Source of the DNA: Caldifarciminota bacterium
GTDB lineage: Bacteria; Hydrothermota; Tepidihabitantia; Tepidihabitantales; Tepidihabitantaceae
Direction: 5' to 3'
DNA length: 64,000 nt
Assembly (NCBI GenBank): GCA_026418295.1
Contig: JAOABP010000002.1
Span: forward strand, 226,367 to 290,366
The translations under genes were made by a program, and so were the position numbers. Positions within the stretch are counted from its first letter, which is position 1, and each line of letters starts with the position of its first letter. The notes beneath the pieces are model-generated. The model had not been told where the DNA came from, did no database searches, and saw only the letters and a program-made list of their open reading frames with translations. Of this stretch, positions 26,898-34,723 are shown one piece after another.

Positions 26898-27319
26898 AAG
26901 TAAAAATTAAAAAATTAGTTAAAAACATCCCCCTGCCATTTAAAAGTACGCCGGGCGCTGTCGGCTATGATCTTGCAGCCGCCGAAGATGCAATAATAAA
27001 ATCCCACAGTTTTGGCGTTGTCCGTACGGGAATAGCTATCGAATTGCCCAGTAACATTGAAGCTCAAATTCGGCCTCGCTCCGGACTCGCTATGCATAAG
27101 GGCATCGGTGTGTTGAACAGTCCTGGTACAATTGATCCTGATTATCGCGGCGAACTTAAAATAATTCTATTTAACTGTTCTGATGCTGACTTTGAAATCA
27201 AATTCGGTGATCGCATCGCTCAAATAGTGTTTTCCAGAAGATTACAAGTCGAATTTCAAGAAACCAAACAATTGACAAAAACTTTACGTAATGAAAAAGG
27301 CTTCGGCCACACTGGGTAA
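26885..27319 (+). CDS. dut: Deoxyuridine 5'-triphosphate nucleotidohydrolase
   Basis: dUTPase hydrolyses dUTP to dUMP, keeping uracil out of DNA and feeding dTMP synthesis. All five motifs of the trimeric family are visible: AVGYDLAAAED (I), RPRSGLA (II), GTIDPDYRGEL (III), GDRIAQIVF (IV) and the flexible C-terminal RNEKGFGHTG (V). The ATG at 26885 gives 144 aa and a normal N-terminus (KVKIKKL). It overlaps the acyltransferase gene and is followed after 3 nt by a glycosyltransferase gene. Confidence 0.94.
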   Translation: MRKIKVKIKKLVKNIPLPFKSTPGAVGYDLAAAEDAIIKSHSFGVVRTGIAIELPSNIEAQIRPRSGLAMHKGIGVLNSPGTIDPDYRGELKIILFNCSDADFEIKFGDRIAQIVFSRRLQVEFQETKQLTKTLRNEKGFGHTG

Positions 27320-27322
27320 TAA

Positions 27323-28435
27323 ATGCGCATCTGTTTAGTATCCAGCGCGTACCGCCCTTATATATCGGGAGTTGGCGAACATGTCCATTACCTTGGGTCT
27401 GAACTTCAAAAAAGAGGACATACTGTTCATGTGCTAACTTCGACTTGCCGGACCATTCCGGAAGATGATTTATTGCCAACATCGAGACTCGGTATTGGGT
27501 TGACGATACCCTTTGCTGGAGGAGAGTTTACATTTCCCGCCGGTATAAAACTGGCGATCGAAGTGAAGCAGTTGTTCAGGACACAGAAATTTGATATCGT
27601 CCATTGTCACGGCATTTTCCCCCCCGAACTTGCATACTGGGCGGCAATATACGCTGATTGCCCTACAGCAGTTACCTTCCATACCGTAACGCCACATCTG
27701 CCCCCTTTTTTGTGTAACATCGCTGCTTTCTTACTTAAAAAATTGAATGCCAAACTGGCGGCAAAAATCGCCGTTTCTCAGGCTACTAAACGATGGGCAG
27801 AGAAATTCTTCCCCGGGAGGTATCATGTAATTCCCAATGGCGTCGATCTCAGCAACTTTGCCCCTAATGCCACTCCAGCGCTTTCCCCCGCGTATCCGAG
27901 AATTATTTATGTAGGAAGATTGGAAAAAAGAAAGGGGTTGAAATATCTTATCCTTGCCCTGCCGGCTGTATTAAGAGAATTTCCGAAAACAAACCTGGTC
28001 GTAGTTGGTTACGGTCCTTTAAAAAGTTACTTTATGCGTCTTGCGCATAAAATTAAAGTATCTGATTCCATTCAATTTATCGGTCCGGTGTCAAACAGTA
28101 AGCTTCCGGGGTATTATACTGCTTCCACTGTCTATGTTGCTCCCACTGTAAATCCAGAGGCTATGGGAATCGTTCTCATTGAAGCAATGGCATGCGGAAC
28201 TCCTGTCATTGCTTCAGATATATCTGGTTATGATGAAATTGTTACTAATGGAGTAAATGGCATACTGGTTCCCAAAAGAAATGTTGCAAAACTGGCTGAA
28301 GCAATCATTACCATCATTTCAGATTCGAATTTGAGAAACCGCATTTCCGAGAACGCACTACGCTATGTAGCACAGTACGACTGGAAAAATATCGCCACTC
28401 GGATTGAGTCAATTTATAACCAAATAATCCAATGA
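27323..28435 (+). CDS. GT4 glycosyltransferase, PimA-like (copy 1)
   Basis: A GT-B fold retaining glycosyltransferase of family GT4, 370 aa. The N-terminal half opens with SSAYRPYISGVGEHVHYLG; the donor-binding half has GRLEKRKGLKYLILALP and the EX7E motif in NPEAMGIVLIEAMACGTPVIAS. The overall pattern is close to PimA, the phosphatidylinositol mannosyltransferase, although acceptor and sugar cannot be read from sequence. It overlaps the next GT4 gene by ATGA; the two products share layout and many motifs, so they are tandem paralogues. The neighbouring acyltransferase suggests a membrane glycolipid pathway. Confidence 0.88.
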   Translation: MRICLVSSAYRPYISGVGEHVHYLGSELQKRGHTVHVLTSTCRTIPEDDLLPTSRLGIGLTIPFAGGEFTFPAGIKLAIEVKQLFRTQKFDIVHCHGIFPPELAYWAAIYADCPTAVTFHTVTPHLPPFLCNIAAFLLKKLNAKLAAKIAVSQATKRWAEKFFPGRYHVIPNGVDLSNFAPNATPALSPAYPRIIYVGRLEKRKGLKYLILALPAVLREFPKTNLVVVGYGPLKSYFMRLAHKIKVSDSIQFIGPVSNSKLPGYYTASTVYVAPTVNPEAMGIVLIEAMACGTPVIASDISGYDEIVTNGVNGILVPKRNVAKLAEAIITIISDSNLRNRISENALRYVAQYDWKNIATRIESIYNQIIQ

Positions 28436-29595
28436 AAAGGCCGCTGAAGATCTTACTAGTGTCTGCAGCGTATCGTCCATACCCATCTGGAGTTAGTGAG
28501 CATGTCCATAATCTGGCTTCAGCCCTCCGGTCGCTTGGGCAAGAGGTAACAATTTTAACCACCCGCTTCCCGAAATATCAAAAATTAGTGCCCGCTGACA
28601 ATACTGAGATTCCAATACTACGTTATGGAAAAGCCATTTTGCTTCCGCTTAATCGTTCCTATGCTACTTTACCTGTCGGAACAAAGTTATGTAAACAAAT
28701 TGCTACACTCCTTCACACCCATCAATTTGACATCGTTCATTGCCATGGCTTTTTCTTCCCGGAAATATCTTACTGGGCTTTGATCCACAGTAATTCAGTT
28801 AATGTCGTGACTTCTCTAACCGCTGGATTCAAAATTCACAGATTCGGAAATAAGCTGTTCCGGATGATATTTGCAAAGGAAATAAAAAAGATTCATGGTA
28901 AAATCGCAATTTCAAACCGGGCCCGCACCGCCATTGAACCTTATTTGCCCGGGGAATATCGTATTATCCCCTCGGGGGTTAATTTGAAACTGTTCCACCC
29001 GGGTTATAAACCCAAAATTAAAAAAAGAACCGGCGAAAAAATTATACTATTTCTGGGAAGATTGGACAAAAGGAAAGGCTTAGAGATCCTCATCCAAGCG
29101 ATGCCGTTAATTATCAGCTCGATACCGCATATCCGTCTGGTTGTGATTGGTGATGGCCCACGAAAAAAACACTGTGTTAAAATGGTTCACGACCTCGGTT
29201 TAGCGGAAAAGGTTTTTTTTCTTGGAGCAGTGCAGACAGAAGAACTGCCGGAGTATTACTGCAGTGCGGATGTTTATTGTTCTCCTGCGCTGGGGGGAGA
29301 AACTCTTGGAATTGTTTTGTTGGAAGCCATGGCTTGCGGAGTTCCTGTCGTAGCATCTAATATCCCAGGATATGATGAAACTGTATCACATTTGAATGAC
29401 GGTGTTTTAGTCACACCGGGCAACAGCGCAGAACTTGCTAAAGCTATTATAAAAGTCCTTTCAGATAACAGTCTGCGCGCAAATTTAATAAATGCAGGAC
29501 TACACAAAGTCAAAAAGAACTATGATTGGTCAATAATTGCCTCGAAGACACTTGATTATTATTATGAATTAATGTTAATGAGAAATAGAAGTTAA
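28432..29595 (+). CDS. GT4 glycosyltransferase, PimA-like (copy 2)
   Basis: 387 aa, a paralogue of the preceding gene (shared SAAYRPYPSGVSEHVHNL opening, GRLDKRKGLEILIQA, and GGETLGIVLLEAMACGVPVVAS with the EX7E pair). The ADVYCSPALGGETLGIVL stretch is especially close to the actinobacterial PimA signature. It probably adds a sugar to a lipid acceptor on the cytoplasmic face, possibly the second sugar after the copy-1 enzyme. Its last 21 nt overlap the convergent rsmA gene; no terminator is present between them. Confidence 0.88.
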   Translation: MKRPLKILLVSAAYRPYPSGVSEHVHNLASALRSLGQEVTILTTRFPKYQKLVPADNTEIPILRYGKAILLPLNRSYATLPVGTKLCKQIATLLHTHQFDIVHCHGFFFPEISYWALIHSNSVNVVTSLTAGFKIHRFGNKLFRMIFAKEIKKIHGKIAISNRARTAIEPYLPGEYRIIPSGVNLKLFHPGYKPKIKKRTGEKIILFLGRLDKRKGLEILIQAMPLIISSIPHIRLVVIGDGPRKKHCVKMVHDLGLAEKVFFLGAVQTEELPEYYCSADVYCSPALGGETLGIVLLEAMACGVPVVASNIPGYDETVSHLNDGVLVTPGNSAELAKAIIKVLSDNSLRANLINAGLHKVKKNYDWSIIASKTLDYYYELMLMRNRS

Positions 29596-30447
29596 TGCTG
29601 ATGCCAGTTTGAAGAAATCATCCGGGCTCAAGCTATTAGCTCGAATATTGTAAGGTAGACCGATTTGTTCAAGTATTCTAACTAGCTCGGTACGACTGAT
29701 TTTTAGGCTCAAAGCCAGATTATTTACTAAAAGCTTTCGAGGCTGCGGAGAGAAACCAGCGTTTACAATGGCAATGAATTTTTTAAAGTCAGGGAGCGAA
29801 AAACGCAACTCCCTGCGTTTCAATATAACCGCGGTTGAAACGACATCGGGAGTTGGCTTAAAGTAACTTCGTGGGATATTAAAAAGCCGACGGCATTCAC
29901 AGAGATACTGAGCAACGACCGAAATAGGACCGTAATCCGGGCTGCCGGGGGAAGCAAGAACACGCTGGGCAAATTCGCGTTGCACGGTAATCACGGACAC
30001 TTTCCAGTACCAACAGTCTTCCAGTAACTTCCACAATATTGCAGATGATATGTAATAAGGCAAATTGCCGATTATTTTCAAGCCCCTGTAGTTTGTCATG
30101 TCAAACATTAGAAAATTGCACTCCACGAGCTTTAAATTGTTATTCGGTGAAAATTTGCGGGCTAAATAATCAATTAACCTTTTATCAATCTCGATACCGA
30201 TTACCTCCTTAGCAACGTTAATTAGTTTGCTGGTAACAATGCCTCTGCCAGGACCTATTTCAATTACCGTGTCGTTATCAGTGACATCCAAAGCCTTAAC
30301 CAATTGTTCTGCAGTCTTATCATGCACAAGAAACACCTGACCTAATGATTTAATAGGCTTGATCTCACCCGTTTCGATTTCAATCGGCTTCGGATGAAAA
30401 TGTGGAGAACAAAAACACTCAGGCAATTTGGAGACAGCGTCGGGCAT
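29575..30447 (-). CDS. rsmA: 16S rRNA A1518/A1519 N6-dimethyltransferase
   Basis: RsmA (KsgA) dimethylates two adjacent adenines in helix 45 of 16S rRNA during 30S assembly. SAM-binding motif I (DTVIEIGPGRGIVT) and catalytic motif IV (NLPYYISS) are clear, preceded by KSLGQVFLVH. The ATG at 30447 gives 290 aa with about 30 residues before the conserved KSLGQ segment, longer than usual and including two closely spaced Cys; the start overlaps tatD by 29 nt and may be further in. Third gene of the metG-tatD-rsmA operon; 3' end overlaps the convergent GT4 gene. Confidence 0.94.
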   Translation of the reverse strand: MPDAVSKLPECFCSPHFHPKPIEIETGEIKPIKSLGQVFLVHDKTAEQLVKALDVTDNDTVIEIGPGRGIVTSKLINVAKEVIGIEIDKRLIDYLARKFSPNNNLKLVECNFLMFDMTNYRGLKIIGNLPYYISSAILWKLLEDCWYWKVSVITVQREFAQRVLASPGSPDYGPISVVAQYLCECRRLFNIPRSYFKPTPDVVSTAVILKRRELRFSLPDFKKFIAIVNAGFSPQPRKLLVNNLALSLKISRTELVRILEQIGLPYNIRANSLSPDDFFKLASALTSISH

Positions 30448-31219
30448 TATCTCTAGTTATCGTTGCTATTTCTTTAGGGGTCAAATTCAGTATCTCTGCA
30501 AGATAATTGAGGGTAACTCTGATATATGAAGGTTCATTCCTTTTGCCCACAACAAGCTCGGTTCTGGGAATCAAATAGGGGGCATCGGTTTCAATCAATA
30601 TTCGGTCGACTGGAATTGATCTTGCAATTTCCACGAGCCGTTTTTCTCCAAATGTCAGGTTTCCAGAAAAGGAAATGTAGAATCCTTTCTCTACCGCCCA
30701 TTCAGCAAGCTTTCTGCCATCTGAAAAACAGTGCAGTATGCCTTTAAAGTAGTTGTGCTCTTCTAAAATTGCCATTGCCGCAAATGCGGCATCACGGATA
30801 TGAATAATTAAAGGCAGGTTCATCATTTTTGCAAGTTCAATCTGAGCGCGAAATGCTGTTTCCTGATTAGCTTTGGTGGAAAATTCGCGAAAAAAATCAA
30901 GTCCCGTCTCCCCGATTGCCTTCACTTGGGGCTCAATACACAGATCTTTGAGCATCTGTATATCAATGCTTCTAAAGTTATCAGCTTCGTGCGGATGAAT
31001 TCCAACTGAGCAATAAAGCCCGCTAAACTTTTGGCACAATTCTATCGTTTCCTTGCTATCGGGGATGTTCATACTCACGGTAAGTATCTCTCTGACACCA
31101 GCCTGCTGAGCACGTCTCATAACTGCATTCAAATCGGGTGCAAACTGGAAATCGGTTAGGTGACAATGCGAATCAAAAATCAACAAACTGTCAGGATTCT
31201 CCTTGCTTTTTCTGGGCAT
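30419..31219 (-). CDS. tatD: TatD-family metal-dependent hydrolase
   Basis: 266 aa amidohydrolase-fold protein of the TatD DNase family. Metal ligands are visible as His18 and His20 in FDSHCHLTD, Glu in IGETGLDFFR, His in LIIHIRDA, His in GILHCFSDG and Asp in LIETDAPYLIP. Members act as 3'-5' exonucleases or D-aminoacyl-tRNA/peptide hydrolases, depending on the protein; the exact substrate is open. The context metG-tatD-rsmA is a classic bacterial arrangement. It begins 6 nt after the metG stop. Confidence 0.92.
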   Translation of the reverse strand: MPRKSKENPDSLLIFDSHCHLTDFQFAPDLNAVMRRAQQAGVREILTVSMNIPDSKETIELCQKFSGLYCSVGIHPHEADNFRSIDIQMLKDLCIEPQVKAIGETGLDFFREFSTKANQETAFRAQIELAKMMNLPLIIHIRDAAFAAMAILEEHNYFKGILHCFSDGRKLAEWAVEKGFYISFSGNLTFGEKRLVEIARSIPVDRILIETDAPYLIPRTELVVGKRNEPSYIRVTLNYLAEILNLTPKEIATITRDNARRCLQIA

Positions 31220-31225
31220 AAAAAC

Positions 31226-33232
31226 TTATGTAACTGTAGTCCCCGGAGTTACATCCTGGTCCGGCCTTATGAGCGCAACCTGCTTCCCATCCACCGCAGC
31301 CAACAGCATTCCGAATGATTCGACACCTCGAATTGTCGCCGGTTGTAAATTAACTACAACTACTACCTGCTTCCCAACTACAGCTTCGGGGGAATATGCT
31401 TCACCGATACCGGCAACAATCTGACGCTCTTCCTTGCCGAGATCAATAATTAATTTCAGCAATTTAGAAGTTCCGGGAATGCGTTCAGCAGATTTAACTA
31501 GGGCAACTCGTAAATCTATCTTTTTGAACTCCTCAATACTAATCATAGATGGCTCCTTTTTGTTCTTTACATTGTTATCAGAACCTGATTCTAATTTCGA
31601 TCTCTCTTGGATTATGATTTCCTCGGGCAACTTTTGAAACAGAATCTCTGTTTCTCCCAATTCACTTGGGACTACGGGATTCAGAGCATCGTGCCAAGAT
31701 CTTTTTCCCAAATGCAACATCTTGGCAATTTTCCGACTGGTAAAAGGTAAAAATGGATATGTAATAATTTCAAGCATTGAAATGAGTCTTGCACATACTG
31801 CCATTGTGCGGTCGCACTGCGCCCGATCTGCACTGAAAGTCCGCCACGGTGCACTGTGATCAAAATAGCGATTGCCGATTGCAGCCAAGTTCATCATTTC
31901 ACGTGCCGCGTCTTTAATTTGAAAACCCTCAATTAAACCTTCAATGCGAAGAACAATTTCCTGCGCCATTTTGATCACATTCTCACTGTCCGGATCAGTG
32001 CCGGTCAATTGCGGGATTTTACCGCAGTAGTATCTCTTTATGAACACCGCCACCCGGTTGATAAAGTTACCGAGTATATCTGCCAGCTCATTATTGTTAC
32101 GACTGTGAAAATCTGCCCACGTAAAATCAACATCTCGGTTTTCGGGCAAATTAATTGCCAGTGCATAGCGCAGGGGATCGGGAGGATATTGAGACAGGTA
32201 ATCACTCAGCCATATTGCACGATTGCGTGAAGTAGAAAGTTTTGCGCCTTCAAGGTTAAGAAATTCATTGGCAGGAATTTCACTTGGCAAGATAAATTCA
32301 TCATGCGCCATGAGCATTGCAGGCCAGACAATAGCATGGAAAACTATATTGTCCTTACCAATAAAATGAACCAGCTTAGTCTGGGGATTAAACCAGTAAT
32401 CCTTCCACAAATCCGGCTTGCCAAGACTTTCCGCCCAATCCTGCGTGGCTGATATGTAACCGATGGGAGCATCAAACCATACATAAAACACTTTTCCTTT
32501 AGCCTCTGGCAAGGGAACAGGAACACCCCAAGATAAATCGCGAGTAATCGGACGGTCAACCAGTCCTCTTTTTAACCATCCCTCACAGAAACGCATAACA
32601 TTAGGCTTCCAATGAGTTTTCGATGCCAACCAAGTTCGCAGATTAGTTTCAAACTGCGACAGTCGAAAAAACCAGTGCACTGTTTCCCGACGTTCTGGAG
32701 TCATTCCGCATATTTTGCATCTCGGATCGATTAATTCAAAAGGTTCCAGCCATTTGCCGCATTGTTCACACTGATCACCTCTTGCTTCATTATTGCCGCA
32801 ACTGGGACATGCACCTTCAACATAACGGTCTGCCAAAAACATTTTACATCGTGGACAATAAAGTTGACTGGTAGTTTTGGGTGTAATAAATCCTCGCCGG
32901 TATATCTGGAGAAAAAAATTCTGAACAGTTTGATAATGCAGGGAAAGGGAAGTTCGGGAATAGTTATCAAATTCGATGCCGAATTTTTCAAAAGATTGTT
33001 TTATCAAAGGATGATAATAATCAACCAGTTCTTTGGGGGATATTCCTGCACGTTGAGCAGCAATTGTTATCGGAACCCCGTGTTCATCAGAACCACATAT
33101 GAATATAACATCTGTACCTTTTAGTCGATGGTATTTAACATAAATATCTGCTGGAAGATAAGCCCCAGCCAGATGGCCCAGATGAATTTCTCCGTTAGCA
33201 TAGGGCAACGCACTGGTTACCAGTAATTTCAT
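31226..33232 (-). CDS. metG: Methionyl-tRNA synthetase with C-terminal tRNA-binding domain
   Basis: 668 aa class I synthetase. The HIGH signature is HLGH (GEIHLGHLAGAYLPADIYV) and the KMSKS loop is the variant KLSTS (GAKLSTSRNRAIW). Between them is a connective domain with two CXXC pairs of zinc knuckles (CPRCKMF..CPSCG, CEQCGKW..CKICG), as in the E. coli type. The C-terminal 110 residues (SIEEFKKIDLRVALVKSAERIPG...) are an EMAPII/Arc1p-like tRNA-binding domain for dimerisation and tRNA capture. The ATG lies 6 nt behind a -10 box, so the mRNA is probably leaderless. Confidence 0.96.
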   Translation of the reverse strand: MKLLVTSALPYANGEIHLGHLAGAYLPADIYVKYHRLKGTDVIFICGSDEHGVPITIAAQRAGISPKELVDYYHPLIKQSFEKFGIEFDNYSRTSLSLHYQTVQNFFLQIYRRGFITPKTTSQLYCPRCKMFLADRYVEGACPSCGNNEARGDQCEQCGKWLEPFELIDPRCKICGMTPERRETVHWFFRLSQFETNLRTWLASKTHWKPNVMRFCEGWLKRGLVDRPITRDLSWGVPVPLPEAKGKVFYVWFDAPIGYISATQDWAESLGKPDLWKDYWFNPQTKLVHFIGKDNIVFHAIVWPAMLMAHDEFILPSEIPANEFLNLEGAKLSTSRNRAIWLSDYLSQYPPDPLRYALAINLPENRDVDFTWADFHSRNNNELADILGNFINRVAVFIKRYYCGKIPQLTGTDPDSENVIKMAQEIVLRIEGLIEGFQIKDAAREMMNLAAIGNRYFDHSAPWRTFSADRAQCDRTMAVCARLISMLEIITYPFLPFTSRKIAKMLHLGKRSWHDALNPVVPSELGETEILFQKLPEEIIIQERSKLESGSDNNVKNKKEPSMISIEEFKKIDLRVALVKSAERIPGTSKLLKLIIDLGKEERQIVAGIGEAYSPEAVVGKQVVVVVNLQPATIRGVESFGMLLAAVDGKQVALIRPDQDVTPGTTVT

Positions 33233-33238
33233 AGAGAA

Positions 33239-33266
33239 AAAATACTAAATTTGCAGACAAAGTCAA
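33239..33266 (-). promoter_or_regulatory. Promoter of metG-tatD-rsmA, leaderless type
   Basis: On the minus strand TTGACT (33266-33261), 16-nt spacer, TATTTT (33244-33239), then 6 nt to the metG ATG at 33232. Confidence 0.6.
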
Positions 33267-33305
33267 TAGCCATGAATCACAAATCAGGACGATTTCGTCT
33301 CAAAT

Positions 33306-34265
33306 TCATAATCCAATTTCGCGGGTATAAAAGATGTAAGTCCGTGAATGGTCAGGGCGGAACCCATTATGCCAGAAGACATTGATTGCAGGATTAGTAC
33401 TGAATGTTGAAGCAAGTACTTTTTGAGCCCCCTGAGCTTTTACCCATCTGAGTGCATGCCTTAAAAGTATACTTCCGATACCTCTTCGACGCCAGTTTGG
33501 GATAACGCCAAAATCAACAATTTCATATGCCTTATAAGGTAAATTCTTGCAGATAAAGGTAACGAGGTAGGCTATCGGTTCCTCTTTGATCTCAGCTATC
33601 ATTATTTGTTCAGGTTTAAACTCTGGCTCGTTCTTTTCAATCAGCAGAAAATCTTCATTCCAATTCATGGGCTCCCCCTGATTGGGGGGATCATCGAAGG
33701 CAGCGGCGCTGATCCTGTGTAAAAGTGGTATCTCCTCTGGTAAACGGACAGCTCGCACAGCCATATCTGGCAAATATTCTACCCGGGGCAGTACTTCAAG
33801 GGAGTGAGACATCCCCAGCATGGATACGGGATGCTTCGCAAATCCAAATTCTGTCAATATCAATGGATGAATGTGATCAGTAGCTCGAGAGAAAAAAACT
33901 ATATGATTAATTTTATGTTTAAAGGCCAAATGCTTAGCCTCCCAAAGCAATCTTTCAACCAGCGGTTGGTAGTAGCTTTGCTTACGTGCCCGCGGGGAAA
34001 GAAACAGTCCGAAAGAAATTACATCCTGAAGGCGCCATGTAACTACAGCAATCCAACCGTATCCCAATACGGTAGATTTGTATTCCAAAACCAGTCCAAC
34101 ACCGTTTTTTAGCCAATTAGTATCAAAAAGTCTTTCATAGTCATCTAGTGAATAAAATGCATCGCAGCCAGTTTCGTTTCTGCAAGATATCGTTATCCGG
34201 CCGATCTCCAGTGCATCCCTCCGTTCCAGCGGACGGATTACCAATTCCCTTTCTGACTGAGACAT
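33306..34265 (-). CDS. Tandem GNAT-domain acetyltransferase
   Basis: 319 aa with two GNAT-like halves. The N-terminal half (about 1-150, LVIRPLERRDALEIGRITISCR...) is degenerate in the acetyl-CoA loop. The C-terminal half (about 165-319) has the canonical motif A: DFGVIPNWRRRGIGSILLRHAL, followed by NPAINVFWHNGF. It probably acetylates an amine with acetyl-CoA; the substrate is unknown. It is a single gene with a consensus promoter located over the end of the upstream lipoprotein gene, so it is transcribed separately from the PGA operon, at least in part. Confidence 0.82.
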   Translation of the reverse strand: MSQSERELVIRPLERRDALEIGRITISCRNETGCDAFYSLDDYERLFDTNWLKNGVGLVLEYKSTVLGYGWIAVVTWRLQDVISFGLFLSPRARKQSYYQPLVERLLWEAKHLAFKHKINHIVFFSRATDHIHPLILTEFGFAKHPVSMLGMSHSLEVLPRVEYLPDMAVRAVRLPEEIPLLHRISAAAFDDPPNQGEPMNWNEDFLLIEKNEPEFKPEQIMIAEIKEEPIAYLVTFICKNLPYKAYEIVDFGVIPNWRRRGIGSILLRHALRWVKAQGAQKVLASTFSTNPAINVFWHNGFRPDHSRTYIFYTREIGL

Positions 34266-34271
34266 CGTATT

Positions 34272-34301
34272 ATTATATTCAGACTTTCAAATCATTGTCA
34301 A
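34272..34301 (-). promoter_or_regulatory. Promoter of the GNAT gene, leaderless type
   Basis: On the minus strand TTGACA (34301-34296), 18-nt spacer, TATAAT (34277-34272), both perfect consensus, then 6 nt to the ATG at 34265. The -35 box overlaps the last codons of the preceding lipoprotein gene. Confidence 0.65.
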
Positions 34302-34723
34302 TTCTTCTTCGGAGCCATTTCAACCGTTTCGGCCTCAATCCGTATTGTGAAAGTATCAGACCAGTCAGATTCGGCCCGGTCAATATCTCGTGCTTTTGCT
34401 CGAATAAAATAAACACCGGTATCACAATATACATGAGTCCGGGGAATGGTCTCACCACTTTGAAAGAACGGGGACCATCTCACTGAAGTCGTATCCCCCC
34501 ATTCAATCCAGTATGTGATGACATTATCTTCGGGATCGACTGCATAAATACAAATTGATATCGTATCTGAAACAAAGCCGTGATCACGGCCGATAATTAC
34601 CGGCCTACTGGGAGCGCGATTGCTGCTGCAGAACAGGAATATAGCTGTAAGCACCCCAAGGAATAAAACTGGCGCTTTAACATTAATGAATACGAAGAAT
34701 CTTTCCAACAAATATCTTTTCAT
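34298..34723 (-). CDS. Small PKD-like putative lipoprotein
   Basis: 141 aa. The N-terminus is a signal sequence (VLFLGVLTAIFLFCSSNRAPS) in which Cys follows a hydrophobic stretch, like a loose lipobox. The rest has an Ig/PKD-like sandwich pattern: ISICIYAVDPEDNVITYWIEWGD, YCDTGVYFIRAKARDIDRAESDWSDTFTI. PKD-like domains commonly mediate surface binding. The ATG at 34723 lies behind GAAGG and starts 41 nt inside the 3' end of the upstream C25 gene; the open frame beyond it begins with TTG. It is the last gene of the long PGA operon. Localisation is inferred. Confidence 0.7.
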   Translation of the reverse strand: MKRYLLERFFVFINVKAPVLFLGVLTAIFLFCSSNRAPSRPVIIGRDHGFVSDTISICIYAVDPEDNVITYWIEWGDTTSVRWSPFFQSGETIPRTHVYCDTGVYFIRAKARDIDRAESDWSDTFTIRIEAETVEMAPKKN

